From Monocercomonoides exilis (Eukaryota; Preaxostyla; Oxymonadida; Polymastigidae), in NCBI GenBank assembly GCA_001643675.2, contig LSRY02000002.1, forward strand, positions 1,653,501-1,717,500: a DNA stretch of 64,000 nucleotides. Reading direction: 5' to 3'. Positions within the stretch are counted from its first letter, which is position 1; every line of letters starts with the position of its first letter. The notes under the pieces were generated by a model. It worked only from the letters and a program-made list of their open reading frames with translations, was not told the origin of the DNA and did not search any database. The translations under genes and the position numbers were made by a program. Positions 1 through 8,971 of this stretch are shown one piece after another.

Positions 1-127
1 ATTATTTTCTTTTCTTTTTTTGTGTTTCTCCAATTAATACCTGAATTTATCGAAATCTCATTTTTCAATTTTAAAAATTTATAATGCAAAACATTGTGAT
101 CAAATATATTGATTTAAGCTTATTTTC

Positions 128-685
128 ATGCTTTCACTTCAGGGAAAGCATATTGTGCTTGGTGTCACAGCAGGAATTGCAGCATATAAATCTCCAGAGA
201 TTGTACGTAGGTTACAAGATCATGGGGCTGATGTTCGCGTTGTGATGACTCCAAGATCAGAAGAATTTATAACTCCACTTACTCTTCAATCTATTTCCAG
301 GAACGTTGTTGAAGATGATATTTTTGATAGATCTTTGCCTGATTCGTTGGGGCATTTAGGCTTAGGAAGTTGGGCTGATCTTGTGGTAGTAGCTCCAGCA
401 ACTGCTGATTTTATTGCTCGTTTTAGATTAGGAATGGGAGATGACTTATTATCTTGTTTGTGTCTTTCTGCACGTTGTGACATTGTAATTGCTCCTGCTA
501 TGAATCAGCAGATGTATGCTTCTGCAGCAACTCAATCGAATCTTGAAATTTTACAGAAAAGAAACGTTCTTATTTGGGGGCCAGATTCTGGATATCAAGC
601 TTGCGGTGACATAGGAAAAGGTAGAATGCTCAACCCTAATATTCTTGAACAAAAAGTTATTGAGTATTTTTCAAAAAAAGTCTGA
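128..685 (+). CDS. coaC: Phosphopantothenoylcysteine decarboxylase, bacterial Dfp/CoaC type
   Basis: A 185-aa flavoprotein expected to decarboxylate 4'-phosphopantothenoylcysteine to phosphopantetheine in coenzyme A synthesis. The catalytic signatures are present: His76 in GHLGLGSWAD, Asn126 in PAMNQQMY and Cys159 in ACGDIGKGRM, matching H75, N125 and C158 of E. coli Dfp with a constant offset of one. Similarity to gamma-proteobacterial Dfp runs along the whole length (GIAAYKSPE, APATADFIAR, LIWGPDSG). Bacterial Dfp is bifunctional; here the frame stops where the CoaC domain ends and no CoaB synthetase follows. The ATG at 128 gives a natural Dfp N-terminus with no intron. Such close likeness to a bacterial enzyme inside intron-bearing eukaryotic DNA suggests lateral transfer. 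Family assignment is firm; the transfer is inferred. Confidence 0.93.
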   Translation: MLSLQGKHIVLGVTAGIAAYKSPEIVRRLQDHGADVRVVMTPRSEEFITPLTLQSISRNVVEDDIFDRSLPDSLGHLGLGSWADLVVVAPATADFIARFRLGMGDDLLSCLCLSARCDIVIAPAMNQQMYASAATQSNLEILQKRNVLIWGPDSGYQACGDIGKGRMLNPNILEQKVIEYFSKKV

Positions 686-1458
686 AGCAAAAGAGTGAAT
701 CTTGTTTTGATGGCTCAGAATTGGATTCAGAATTATTCATTTCAACAAAATTAAATAAAATGTTGGTGATAATTTTGTGTTTTATTTGGAAATCATTTTT
801 TTTTTTTTTGAACTACTGTGTTTATTCGGGATGAAGAATTAACAATATATATTGTTTTTGGTTCAAAGCATTTTTTAAGTCCGCGCTATATTTTTCCATT
901 TTGAAGGATTCATTGCTGATTCCTTCATAGCCTTGTTATATGCATTTATTTTTTTGCTGAAAGGACTTACTCACATTTAGGTTTTTGATGCCTTTAATCA
1001 TCTCAAATATAATTTCTCAATGATGTATTTTTTAAGAAATATGCGATTTTAGATTGTTATTTTCTTTCTTTCTTTCTTTTAATATATCCATCAGTTTGAT
1101 ATTTGATAATTGAATGAAATCAATCCATTTCACGCTTTTGAACATTAAATTGCAGACACTTGCTTTTCCAAATAAAATATTTTCAGAAAGAAAAAATAAA
1201 ACCCTTTGATTTGTAAAAGCAAATAAATGCTAATTGATGATTATCGTCATTCAAAACAAGAATAGAAATAGATTTTTTGAATTGGCAATTTTGTTTTCAA
1301 CTGTTGTTTTTTATTGCTTTTCATCCATTTACTTCTTGAATATCTTGAAGTAATAAAATATCGTTTTATTTTTTTTTTAAATAAAGTTATCAAATAATAC
1401 TTTCTTTCTGATGTGCAAAGAGAAATGTAATTTTATTAAATGAAATGAAGAAGTTGTT
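686..1458. other. Intergenic AT-rich stretch, no gene seen
   Basis: Very AT-rich with T homopolymers (around 789-800) and a short TTTC microsatellite near 1063-1080. No open frame with recognisable protein content. It separates the 3' ends of two convergent genes. Confidence 0.6.
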
Positions 1459-2859
1459 TCAGCATCTGCTAAATAAATAATTTCCAACGTCGTGAAATCC
1501 AAAAATATATGCATCGCTCAAAAAAAACCCATATAACGAAAATATGGCATCGTCGAATCCTCCTTCCTCTAGCTTTTCATACAACTCTTGCTTCATTATC
1601 TTTCTTTTTATTTCTTCATCTCTCTCCTCTTTTTTTTCTATCAAAGAACTAAAAAGGCATTCAAAAGTTAAAATGTAATTAGAAGAAGGTTCAAATTTCA
1701 ATGTTGATTGATATATCTTTTCTGAAAATTCATCTATTACCCCGCTATTCAGCAAATCTTCGGTATTAGCAGCTTCAGTTGAAATCATATTATTTAAAAG
1801 AACCATTAAATTCTTGAATAGTTCACTGTAATCATTTTCTGCGACCTTACATAAATTTTTGATGAAATCAATCAATTTTTTGTCTGCTTTATCTCTCCAA
1901 GTCAACTTTGTAAAATATGAATTTAGAATGGAGAACCATCTCGTCATAATACGCATTTCCTTTGTTTCCCTTAAATGTTTCTCCTGTTTCTTCCAATTCA
2001 CTAAGTTTTCCAGTTCTTCCAATTCTCCAAGTGCTTCTTTCATAAAATCAAATTCATTTACTATACCGTGTACTATTTCATTGTATTCGATCATTCGGTT
2101 TAGCAAAATTGCCCAAGCAGACTGATATCCTAGGTGGGTCAGATTGTGATATTGTTGATGATACTTGATTATTTCTGTAATCTTTGATAAGAATAATTCA
2201 TCTCCCAACTTTTGTGCATAACAGATAAACATCACTAAAAATAAACACAAATTACAAAAGAAATATACCTGATACCGAGTTATACTACTCAATGTCAGCA
2301 AGGCCATTTCCACTTTATCTTGTGTTTCTTTATTTGCTTCTGTGGATAAAGAAGCACTCATAATAGAGTATATGTGAACATAGAGCAACTCTTGTGGATA
2401 ACTTCCAAAATAATTCTGCAGAGAAATGTTGCATTCATAAATATCGATTAGTAATTCTTCATTCTTTTCTTCTTTTTTCTTTTCTTCGTCAATCATCATT
2501 TTTTCGCATCTACCGCTAAGGCATGAATAAATAAACATCTCATTCCATACATTTTTCAATATCTTGCAATATCCAATATGTTTCAACAATATCAAAGCAT
2601 TATCAAATGATAATTTCTTTTCTTCAATCTTTTTGTCAATATTATCGAAAAAATCTTTTGTAATAATTTTATTCATTTCCTCGTTGTCCGTTTCATCAAG
2701 CAATCTGTTCAATTCTTCAATTTTCTGTTTTTGATCACCAGGAATGCAATTATCCAAAGTTGAAAACAAAACTTCAACAATTATGATAAAATAAACATAA
2801 ATTATCAACATTATATTTCCAATTATTAGCAAACTTGTAAACGTTTCTGCAATCGTCAT
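1459..2859 (-). CDS. Hypothetical helical protein, intron(s) likely hidden in frame
   Basis: An open frame of 466 codons with a true ATG at 2857-2859. It is rich in Leu, Glu and Lys and looks all-helical, possibly ARM/HEAT-like; no enzyme motif is visible. Two oddly hydrophobic stretches are probably translated introns. One is 2209-2268 (minus strand GTATAT...AAAAG, 60 nt); removing it joins RYQ to LGDEL and deletes a Phe/Leu/Cys-rich insert. The other lies near the N-terminus, possibly GTTTGC...GAAG at about 2772-2834 (63 nt). Both are multiples of three, so the frame stays open either way. If they are not introns, the stretches would be read as membrane segments. The DIRS element starts about 40 bp upstream of the start codon, so the promoter may be disturbed. 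Function unknown. Confidence 0.7.
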   Translation of the reverse strand: MTIAETFTSLLIIGNIMLIIYVYFIIIVEVLFSTLDNCIPGDQKQKIEELNRLLDETDNEEMNKIITKDFFDNIDKKIEEKKLSFDNALILLKHIGYCKILKNVWNEMFIYSCLSGRCEKMMIDEEKKKEEKNEELLIDIYECNISLQNYFGSYPQELLYVHIYSIMSASLSTEANKETQDKVEMALLTLSSITRYQVYFFCNLCLFLVMFICYAQKLGDELFLSKITEIIKYHQQYHNLTHLGYQSAWAILLNRMIEYNEIVHGIVNEFDFMKEALGELEELENLVNWKKQEKHLRETKEMRIMTRWFSILNSYFTKLTWRDKADKKLIDFIKNLCKVAENDYSELFKNLMVLLNNMISTEAANTEDLLNSGVIDEFSEKIYQSTLKFEPSSNYILTFECLFSSLIEKKEERDEEIKRKIMKQELYEKLEEGGFDDAIFSLYGFFLSDAYIFGFHDVGNYLFSRC

Positions 2860-2897
2860 CTCTTTTCCTTCGTTGGGTTCAGTTTAAAAATATTCAT

Positions 2898-2994
2898 ATT
2901 AAAGTACAAAGTACCTTAATTCTAGAGAAAAACCGTTATCTACAACACCTCTTTATTAAGGGAGTGAGCTCTGCATTATGGGCTCAGCCGATCA
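2898..2994 (+). repeat. Left inverted terminal repeat of DIRS element
   Basis: Begins attaaagtacaaag. Its inner part (from about 2933, through CTACAACACCTCTTTATTAA to GGCTGAGCC-complement) is the inverse of 7644-7700. The outer part is unique to this end but is found complemented in the internal region at 7090-7130. The ORF1 start codon (2978) lies inside the repeat. Confidence 0.9.
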
Positions 2995-3814
2995 CAAAAT
3001 TCGAAAGATGACAACTTTGTTGGAAGGACCTGCGTCGGGACTGAGCGGGATATTCCCGCAAAGCGGACCTACAGGCGGTATGGGAATGGCGCCTCCCATC
3101 TCCATTCCAACAACAGAGGCCCCAGGATCCCAATTCCCAGCCATGTCAGCTATGTCCTCAACAACCTCGACAACCTCAACATCAACTAGTTCAGTTGGCT
3201 TGCCTCATTCCCCAACACAACCTCTATTAGAGGCAGCTAAATTATACTTTGGAGAAAACTTGCAGAGTACAATATTTGCTTATCGTGTTGATCAAGGAGA
3301 TCTACTCCAGACATTACGAGATTACGAATCCTTATCGGTCCCCCAGTTCCTGCCTGCTACGACTCATCCACATTCGCGATCGCAAAGTTGGTTCTCCGAT
3401 GCTTTAGACGAAGGAGCGTATAATGTGGAATCTTTATTAATGCCCGCTTTGAAAGCGATGTTGATGGCAACACGAGGGACAACAGAAGAAGCACAACAAC
3501 ACCAGGAAGATGCAATGATGCTTACAGTCGCAGCTCTCCAAGCGGCTCGCCACATGCGCATTCAAGCCAGATTCGGTTTCAAGGCCGCCAAAACACTTCA
3601 AGAAGAAAAGGATGATCCGTTATTGACCACAGAGCAGCTGGAGAGGATTAAGCCAATGTTGCAGGCCAGAACAGAGCGGAGACAGGGAAGCTCTGCTTCA
3701 CACTTGTCACAAAGAACAAGGAGAATTGGTTCATGGAAATCTAGATCTACAAGCTCGGGAACTGGAAGATCAACACGTGCAGCATCAAGAAGCAATTTTT
3801 TTCGGAGAAAGTAG
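2978..3814 (+). CDS. Gag-like ORF1 of DIRS element
   Basis: A 278-aa protein with a true ATG. The first ~85 residues are Gly/Pro/Ser/Thr-rich, the middle is mostly helical (AAKLYFGENLQS, ALKAMLMATRG, ALQAARHMRI) and the C-terminus is very basic and Ser/Arg-rich (SQRTRRIGSWKSRS), as expected for a nucleic-acid-binding capsid-like protein. Position and composition support a gag-like role; no zinc knuckle is visible. It ends 12 nt after a T-run that could shift ribosomes into the RT frame. Confidence 0.75.
   Translation: MGSADHKIRKMTTLLEGPASGLSGIFPQSGPTGGMGMAPPISIPTTEAPGSQFPAMSAMSSTTSTTSTSTSSVGLPHSPTQPLLEAAKLYFGENLQSTIFAYRVDQGDLLQTLRDYESLSVPQFLPATTHPHSRSQSWFSDALDEGAYNVESLLMPALKAMLMATRGTTEEAQQHQEDAMMLTVAALQAARHMRIQARFGFKAAKTLQEEKDDPLLTTEQLERIKPMLQARTERRQGSSASHLSQRTRRIGSWKSRSTSSGTGRSTRAASRSNFFRRK
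3796..3802 (+). promoter_or_regulatory. Candidate -1 ribosomal frameshift heptamer (T TTT TTT)
   Basis: In the ORF1 frame the codons are AAT TTT TTT, giving the slippery pattern X_XXY_YYZ with all T. A -1 shift here enters the RT/RNase H frame, which is open from 3749 but has no ATG until 3937, well inside its conserved N-terminal part. The ORF1 stop (3812-3814) follows 10 nt later. Inferred from sequence only; I did not resolve a downstream stimulatory structure. Confidence 0.5.
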
Positions 3815-5703
3815 GGGGCCGCACCCAAGCCTTTGCCGAGGAATGGAAGAAGATCGGAGTGACCAATTGGATAAAAGACGGGATAAGACCGATTTGGAAG
3901 GGGAGAGCTGCAAGGGACAGGTTGAAACAGGAAAAGATGAAAGGCAAAGGCTTCCTGGGTGGCACAGAGGAAAAAGAGGCTTGTTCAGAATGGATTCAAG
4001 AAGGACTCAGGACAGATATATTAACACAGTTACAAGAAGGAGAGGTCTGTTGCTTGAACAACATATTTTTCATAAAGAAAAAGACAGGGAAGTTCCGTCA
4101 AATCCTCGATTGCCGTGCACTCAATTCCGCACTGAAAGATATTCATTTCAAAATGGAAGACCATCGCACTGTGGAGAGACTGATCCAAAAGGGAGATTTC
4201 GCAACCTCACTAGATCTATCTCAGGCTTATTTCCTGATCCCAGTTCACAAGGAATTCACCCCATTCCTAGCCTTCAAGTTCGAAGAGAGATTCTACGGGT
4301 TCAAAGGCATGCCCTTCGGATTCAAAGACGCACCGAGAATTTTCACGAAAGTCATGAGAAAAGTTTCGCAAGAAATCCGAAGAAGATGGAAGGTGAGGTG
4401 CATTTCCTACTTGGACGATGTCCTATTGCTGGATCCAGATCAAGTCAAGCTGAAGTTGGCAACACAAGAAATTGTCGAGTGGTTTCAACAGTTGGGCTTA
4501 ATCATCAACAGGGAGAAGAGCGAGTTCTTCCCCAAGAAGAACTTCAACTATCTCGGATGGACGTGGAATACGAGCCGGATGGTTGTCTCAATGGAACAAC
4601 AGAGACGCAGGGAACTGAGGAAAGAGTGTATCAAATGGATGAAGAGGGTGAGGAAGAGCAGCTTTGCAAAAACGAGAGACTTCGCTTCATTCATAGGTCA
4701 GCTCAGCGCCGCACGGTTCGTGTACAAAGACGCCTCTTTATACATGAACAAAATGTACCATTTACTGAACAAGCAGGTCAAGAAAGATGGCTGGGAAGGA
4801 GCGGTTCTCTTGAACAGCAGCATAAAAAGACAATTGGACATCTGGATTCAAAGGCTCAAGGAGAATTACATCAGAGAACTGGTGGACTTCTCGAAGCCCG
4901 ACGCCATATTAACGACAGATGCTTCCCCTTGGGCTTGCGGAGCGACCTTGGCAGTTGGAGGAGAGAGATTTCACTTTCACAAACAGTTCAGCAACATCAC
5001 AAGGCTCCAAACATCCAATTTCAAGGAGCTCCTTGCAGTTTTATTGGCTCTCAACAATTTTTCATCACAAATCACTCACAACCATGTGTGCAAGATCCTT
5101 CTCCGTTCCGACAACACCAGTGTAGTGTTCAACATCAACAGGTGGGGTGCGGGACCCAACCTCCTGCCGTTATTGAGAAAGATCAAGGCCACATGTCAGT
5201 CGATGAAATTGACGATGACAGCAATCCACATTCCAGGGGAGAAAAACACAACCGCAGACGCATTGTCCAGGTTGGAGGCCGCAGGAGATTATATGATAAG
5301 GAGTCAATGTCTGAAGGAAGCGGAGAGGGCTCTCGGAGTGATAGCAGAGATAGACGGTTTCGCAAACGAAGGAAACAAGAGGAAGGAGATATGGTATGGT
5401 CCAGGAAGTCCGTTCGCTCAAGATGGTCTCACGGCAGATTGGACAAGGAACACAATGCTCATTCACCCTCCCATTCCGTTGATTCTTCCGAGTCTCAAGA
5501 AAGCAAAAGCAGAGAGAGCGAGAGCAATCATCCTTCTTCCGGCATGGAGGAATCAGATATGGAGCAACTTACTGGAAGAGATGATGTCTCAACATTACGT
5601 TTGGAGGAACTCGAAAGCGGTTTTAATCCCGGGAGCAGGCCTGAGGAGAACGGGTGCAGCACTGCCTCCCGGGGGATACATGGCAGTAACAATCAATTGG
5701 TAA
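3803..5703 (+). CDS. Reverse transcriptase / RNase H of DIRS element
   Basis: RT domain: FIKKKTGKFRQILDCRALNS, SLDLSQAYFLIPVH, GMPFGFKDAPRIFTKVM and the catalytic YLDD (4408-4419). RNase H follows (about 4906-5275) with acidic residues in TTDASPWACG, SNFKELLAVLLAL, LRSDNTSVV and TTADALSRLE. A C-terminal block (IDGFANEGNKRK, WYGPGSPFAQDGLTADW, PAWRNQIWSNLLEE) matches the region found after RNase H in many DIRS/BEL-like elements, sometimes called methyltransferase-like. The frame is open from 3749 without a suitable ATG, so translation probably depends on frameshifting from ORF1; the start given is just after the slip site. It overlaps the recombinase frame. Confidence 0.93.
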
Positions 5704-7088
5704 GAGAAGTTGGAGAAGAATGGTGGTGGAAAAGCCTCAGGATCTGCGGAGTCCCGGATAGGATCATTTCCGTTACGAAGGAGAGCATAGCAAAGTCCAC
5801 ATGGAATCAATACACATTTGGCTTTGCACACTTCAGCAGGGAATGGGAAGAGTTGAAACTGGGGCCGTTCCCGAAATATTTCGATGAATGGTCAATGGAT
5901 TGTGCAAATTGTCTACTATCCATGAGAGACAAAGGTGGTAAATATTCATGCCTGTGTGCTACACGGTCAGCGATTTCACTCTTTTCCAAGACGGTATATG
6001 GTAAGGACTTGAGTAAAGTTAGTTTAATAAGCACAATATTCAGATCGTTTTCATTTTCCCAAACCCATCGAAAGCCGTACACAAAGATGTGGAGCCCCGA
6101 CATCGTGCTGTCATATTACGAGAACTACGGGCTGAACGAGTATCTTTCTTTTTTTGACCTGACTGTGAAGTGCATTTTGCTTGTTATGCTGTTCACTTCA
6201 TGTCGATTCCATGAGCTTGAGCAGATATCAATGGCTAACTCAATATTCGAAAGTGATGCGATTTATCTATCCACAAGACTTAAGACTTCCAGATCCAGGG
6301 AATACATTACTGTTCCATGCCTGGAGGAGGTTCACAAACGAATATGTCCTGCAAGAGCTATTCACACCCTTTGGGAGAGAGTCAAAGCAACGTATGAAAA
6401 TAGAGATACGTTCCTTCTTAATACAACGCACCATACACCGTTAACTGCAAAGGGGATAAGAACGCTTGCTAGAATAGGTTTGCGGAAAGCAGGAGTTCCT
6501 GACGAATACAGACCATATACGATTAAGCACGCATCGATATCCAAGCTAGCATCAAGTGGTGTCCCGGAGGTGTGCATCGCCAAACACGCACGCCTATCAA
6601 CAACTGCTCACACTCCGTCCAGATCATACTACAAAGCGAACCTGGCAAACCGGATGGCCCGCGCACTCCTTGCCTCAGAGGAAGATAGCTCCCAACAAGA
6701 TGAAAGCACAGTTGTTGAGAAGAGCTGCATTTCAAAACAGATAGAGGGCATTCCCTTCTGTGCCACTCAGCAAACAACAACCATAATGTTTGGTCTTCCT
6801 CCGCTTCAACCACTTAATCACGCGGATTCAACAGCCGAACCTTTTTCTACACAAGCGCCTTCCCCAGATCTTCCATCGCAGCAAACTTTTCCAGCGACAC
6901 AGCCTAATCAAGCGATAATATTTCCAACGAGTGTTGAAGAGCCAGAGGACAATAATACTGCAAAGAGGAATGAACCAGAAATTACCAGAGGAGAACCAGA
7001 GACAGATAGGACTGATATACGCACTGAAATATGTAAATGCAAAGATTTGCCCAACTATGAACACTCCCTTAATAAAGAGGTGTTGTAG
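5544..7088 (+). CDS. Tyrosine recombinase of DIRS element
   Basis: From the ATG at 5544 the product is 514 aa. The catalytic domain has the first Arg in TSCRFHELEQIS (codon 6204), His in TIKHASISKL (6528), the second His in IAKHARLS (6585) and Tyr in SRSYYKANLA (6627/6630). The second Arg expected three residues after the first His (HxxR) is Ile here; a Lys sits two residues further on. The tail after the Tyr is Ser/Pro/Thr-rich. The same frame is open back to about 3726 across the whole RT/RNase H gene, so a longer product cannot be excluded, but no conserved domain is visible there. The stop codon lies inside the internal complementary region. Confidence 0.9.
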   Translation: MEESDMEQLTGRDDVSTLRLEELESGFNPGSRPEENGCSTASRGIHGSNNQLVREVGEEWWWKSLRICGVPDRIISVTKESIAKSTWNQYTFGFAHFSREWEELKLGPFPKYFDEWSMDCANCLLSMRDKGGKYSCLCATRSAISLFSKTVYGKDLSKVSLISTIFRSFSFSQTHRKPYTKMWSPDIVLSYYENYGLNEYLSFFDLTVKCILLVMLFTSCRFHELEQISMANSIFESDAIYLSTRLKTSRSREYITVPCLEEVHKRICPARAIHTLWERVKATYENRDTFLLNTTHHTPLTAKGIRTLARIGLRKAGVPDEYRPYTIKHASISKLASSGVPEVCIAKHARLSTTAHTPSRSYYKANLANRMARALLASEEDSSQQDESTVVEKSCISKQIEGIPFCATQQTTTIMFGLPPLQPLNHADSTAEPFSTQAPSPDLPSQQTFPATQPNQAIIFPTSVEEPEDNNTAKRNEPEITRGEPETDRTDIRTEICKCKDLPNYEHSLNKEVL

Positions 7089-7163
7089 ATAACGGTTTTT
7101 CTCTAGAATTAAGGTACTTTGTACTTTAATTCGCGGAGAAAAAATCTATCTACAACACCTCTT
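7062..7163 (+). repeat. Internal complementary region (ICR) of DIRS element
   Basis: 7062-7130 is the reverse complement of the left end (through TTAAGGTACTTTGTACTTTAA) and 7130-7163 is the reverse complement of the right end (TTCGCGGAGAAAAA...). The junction at about 7130 marks the two element termini to the base. It differs from the right end by one base in an A-run (six versus five). Confidence 0.92.
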
Positions 7164-7643
7164 TTCCTCCCAGAGCATAGCTCCTCCCTCCGCTTCACAC
7201 TTCGTGTTTTAAATAAATTATGTTCCACCGAACGGACGTGGTCCAATCATTCCAGTAATTTTCCCAAGCCAAGACCTTTAAATAATAATTCACAACCTGG
7301 AATAATGGAAGAGATATTCAAGGAGAAAGAAATACAATGAAATTAATTGAGTCAAAATAACACAGATATCATTGATGAAATCAACAGAACAAGCCAAAGA
7401 TAAAGCCACACCAAAGGAATACCAAGAACGTGAACAGCTAGCCAATACAAAGAGCCTATGCGGATAGCCGTGTGCTGTTGCCGATGCCTAAATCGAGCGC
7501 CGTTTACAAAATGCCAAAACTACGTCCCAAGCCGAGCCAAAGACAATTGCCAATCCCTGCAACGCCTCAGTATGCCATTAGGCACAGAATATATTTATTG
7601 TAATGTTATTTTAACACTTCATCCATTTGAACACATCACTTTT
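7164..7643. other. Spacer between ICR and right ITR, no gene
   Basis: About 480 bp of DIRS interior with only short unconvincing frames. It is GC-richer than the flanking host DNA. Confidence 0.6.
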
Positions 7644-7718
7644 GTGACCGGCTGAGCCCATAATGCAGAGCTCACTCCCTTAATAAAGAGGTGTTGTAGA
7701 TAGATTTTTCTCCGCGAA
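7644..7718 (+). repeat. Right inverted terminal repeat of DIRS element
   Basis: Inverse of the inner left repeat from TTTTGTGA through GAGGTGTTGTAGATA; the outermost bases (gatttttctccgcgaa) are specific to this end and recur complemented in the ICR. Confidence 0.9.
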
Positions 7719-7967
7719 CATAATATTAAGCCATTATTCAATAAAAAAAAGAAAAAAATAATGAACAGAAAGAATATTTTTTTATGAATAAAAAAAAGGA
7801 AGCAATACATTTTCAGATGTTGTAAAAATGGATGCACACAATACAGTGCAAATGACAAACAAGAAAATAATTTTAGAAATCGAATGGTAATGTTTTTTTG
7901 TTTTCTTTTCATTTGTTTTTTTTATTTCTGGTTGCATTATAATGTTAGACATATTACGAAATAAATG

Positions 7968-8023
<56 letters not shown>
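7968..8023 (+). repeat. Poly(A) run of 56 bases
   Basis: An uninterrupted A homopolymer a few tens of bases outside the left tip of the large palindrome. It could be a retroposed tail, a replication-slippage tract or an assembly artefact; no adjacent retroelement body was found. Confidence 0.9.
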
Positions 8024-8025
<2 letters not shown>

Positions 8026-8971
8026 TCACTTTCTCTTTCTGTTTGCACAAATCCCATCATTAGATGAAATGTGAAATATTTGAAAAATTTTGAAATAATG
8101 AAGTTATTTCGAAATAACCCACAAATTTCGAGTTTTTCAAAGGTTTTTTGAGTTTCACTAATTCTTTTGAAAAAAAGTCAGTCTTATTGAGTATGCACAA
8201 ATGAAGTTTTATTATTTTTTTCTGTCTTATCACTATTAATTGTCATTCTCTTTTTTGTTTGTTTTATTTTATTGTTGTCTGTATTCTGACACAAAAACAC
8301 AGTTGTTGATCTTCAGTATCACATAACAAATTATTTTTTTATTATTTAGTCATTTCTGTCGTTTTGAAAAGCATCAAAAGAAACATGCATGAGATAAAAA
8401 ATTTGTTTTTTGTTGTTTTATTCGAGGCCATGAAATTACAAACTGTTAACTCGTTTATTGGAGAGAATCTGCCTTCTTTTTAATATTCTTCATTTCAACA
8501 TCAGTCCTTTGAATAACTGCATAAATTTTGATATGTGATTAATATTAAAACATCGCTGTGCTTTATTAATAAACTTTTTATTTCATGATTGCTTATTTTA
8601 TGAGAGTATTTTTGACATTTATTCTCTAAAATATATTTTACTTATATCCACCGTGTTAATAAAATTTAAAGTAAAATTGATTTCATTATGATATATTATT
8701 CTATATAAAAAAGAATTTTTGAAGATCATAAATAAATTTCTAAATAAAGTCTCATTTTTGATTACAAATGTTGTACTATTTGATATCTTTCTTCTGTTTA
8801 ATTTTTCCATTAAAAATTAAACAAAATATATCTGCTCCATGCTAAAACAAAAAATTATAGAGTATCACAGTTGAGATTTTTACAGTTTTTTGTTGATCAA
8901 TTGAGTTTCTTCAAATCAGAAAAAAAGTTCTTTTTGTGGTCAATTTCTTTCTCTATTCAAATCAAATAACA

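Larger units (their letters stand above)
2898..7718 (+). mobile_element. DIRS-like tyrosine-recombinase retrotransposon
   Basis: A 4.8 kb element with the hallmark DIRS layout: inverted, non-identical terminal repeats (2898-2994 and 7644-7718), an internal complementary region (7062-7163) equal to the reverse complement of the left end joined to that of the right end, and three plus-strand frames (gag-like; RT/RNase H; tyrosine recombinase). There is no integrase, protease or LTR. The flanks (ttcat at left, cataat at right) show no obvious target-site duplication, as expected for recombinase-mediated insertion. All three frames are uninterrupted, so the copy could be recent or active. GC content is visibly higher than in the AT-rich flanks. 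Confidence 0.95.

Noticed and set aside
1459-2859. Multi-pass membrane protein
   Set aside because: The hydrophobic stretches coincide with GT...AG segments of 60 and about 63 nt and are better explained as in-frame introns.
3726-5540. N-terminal two thirds of the long recombinase frame as a real protein
   Set aside because: No ATG at its start and no conserved domain; the sequence is the shadow of the RT/RNase H gene, so I began the recombinase at the ATG at 5544 and reported the openness as a finding only.
7968-8023. Poly(A) tract as the tail of a LINE/SINE insertion
   Set aside because: No retroelement body, target-site duplication or RT gene adjoins it.
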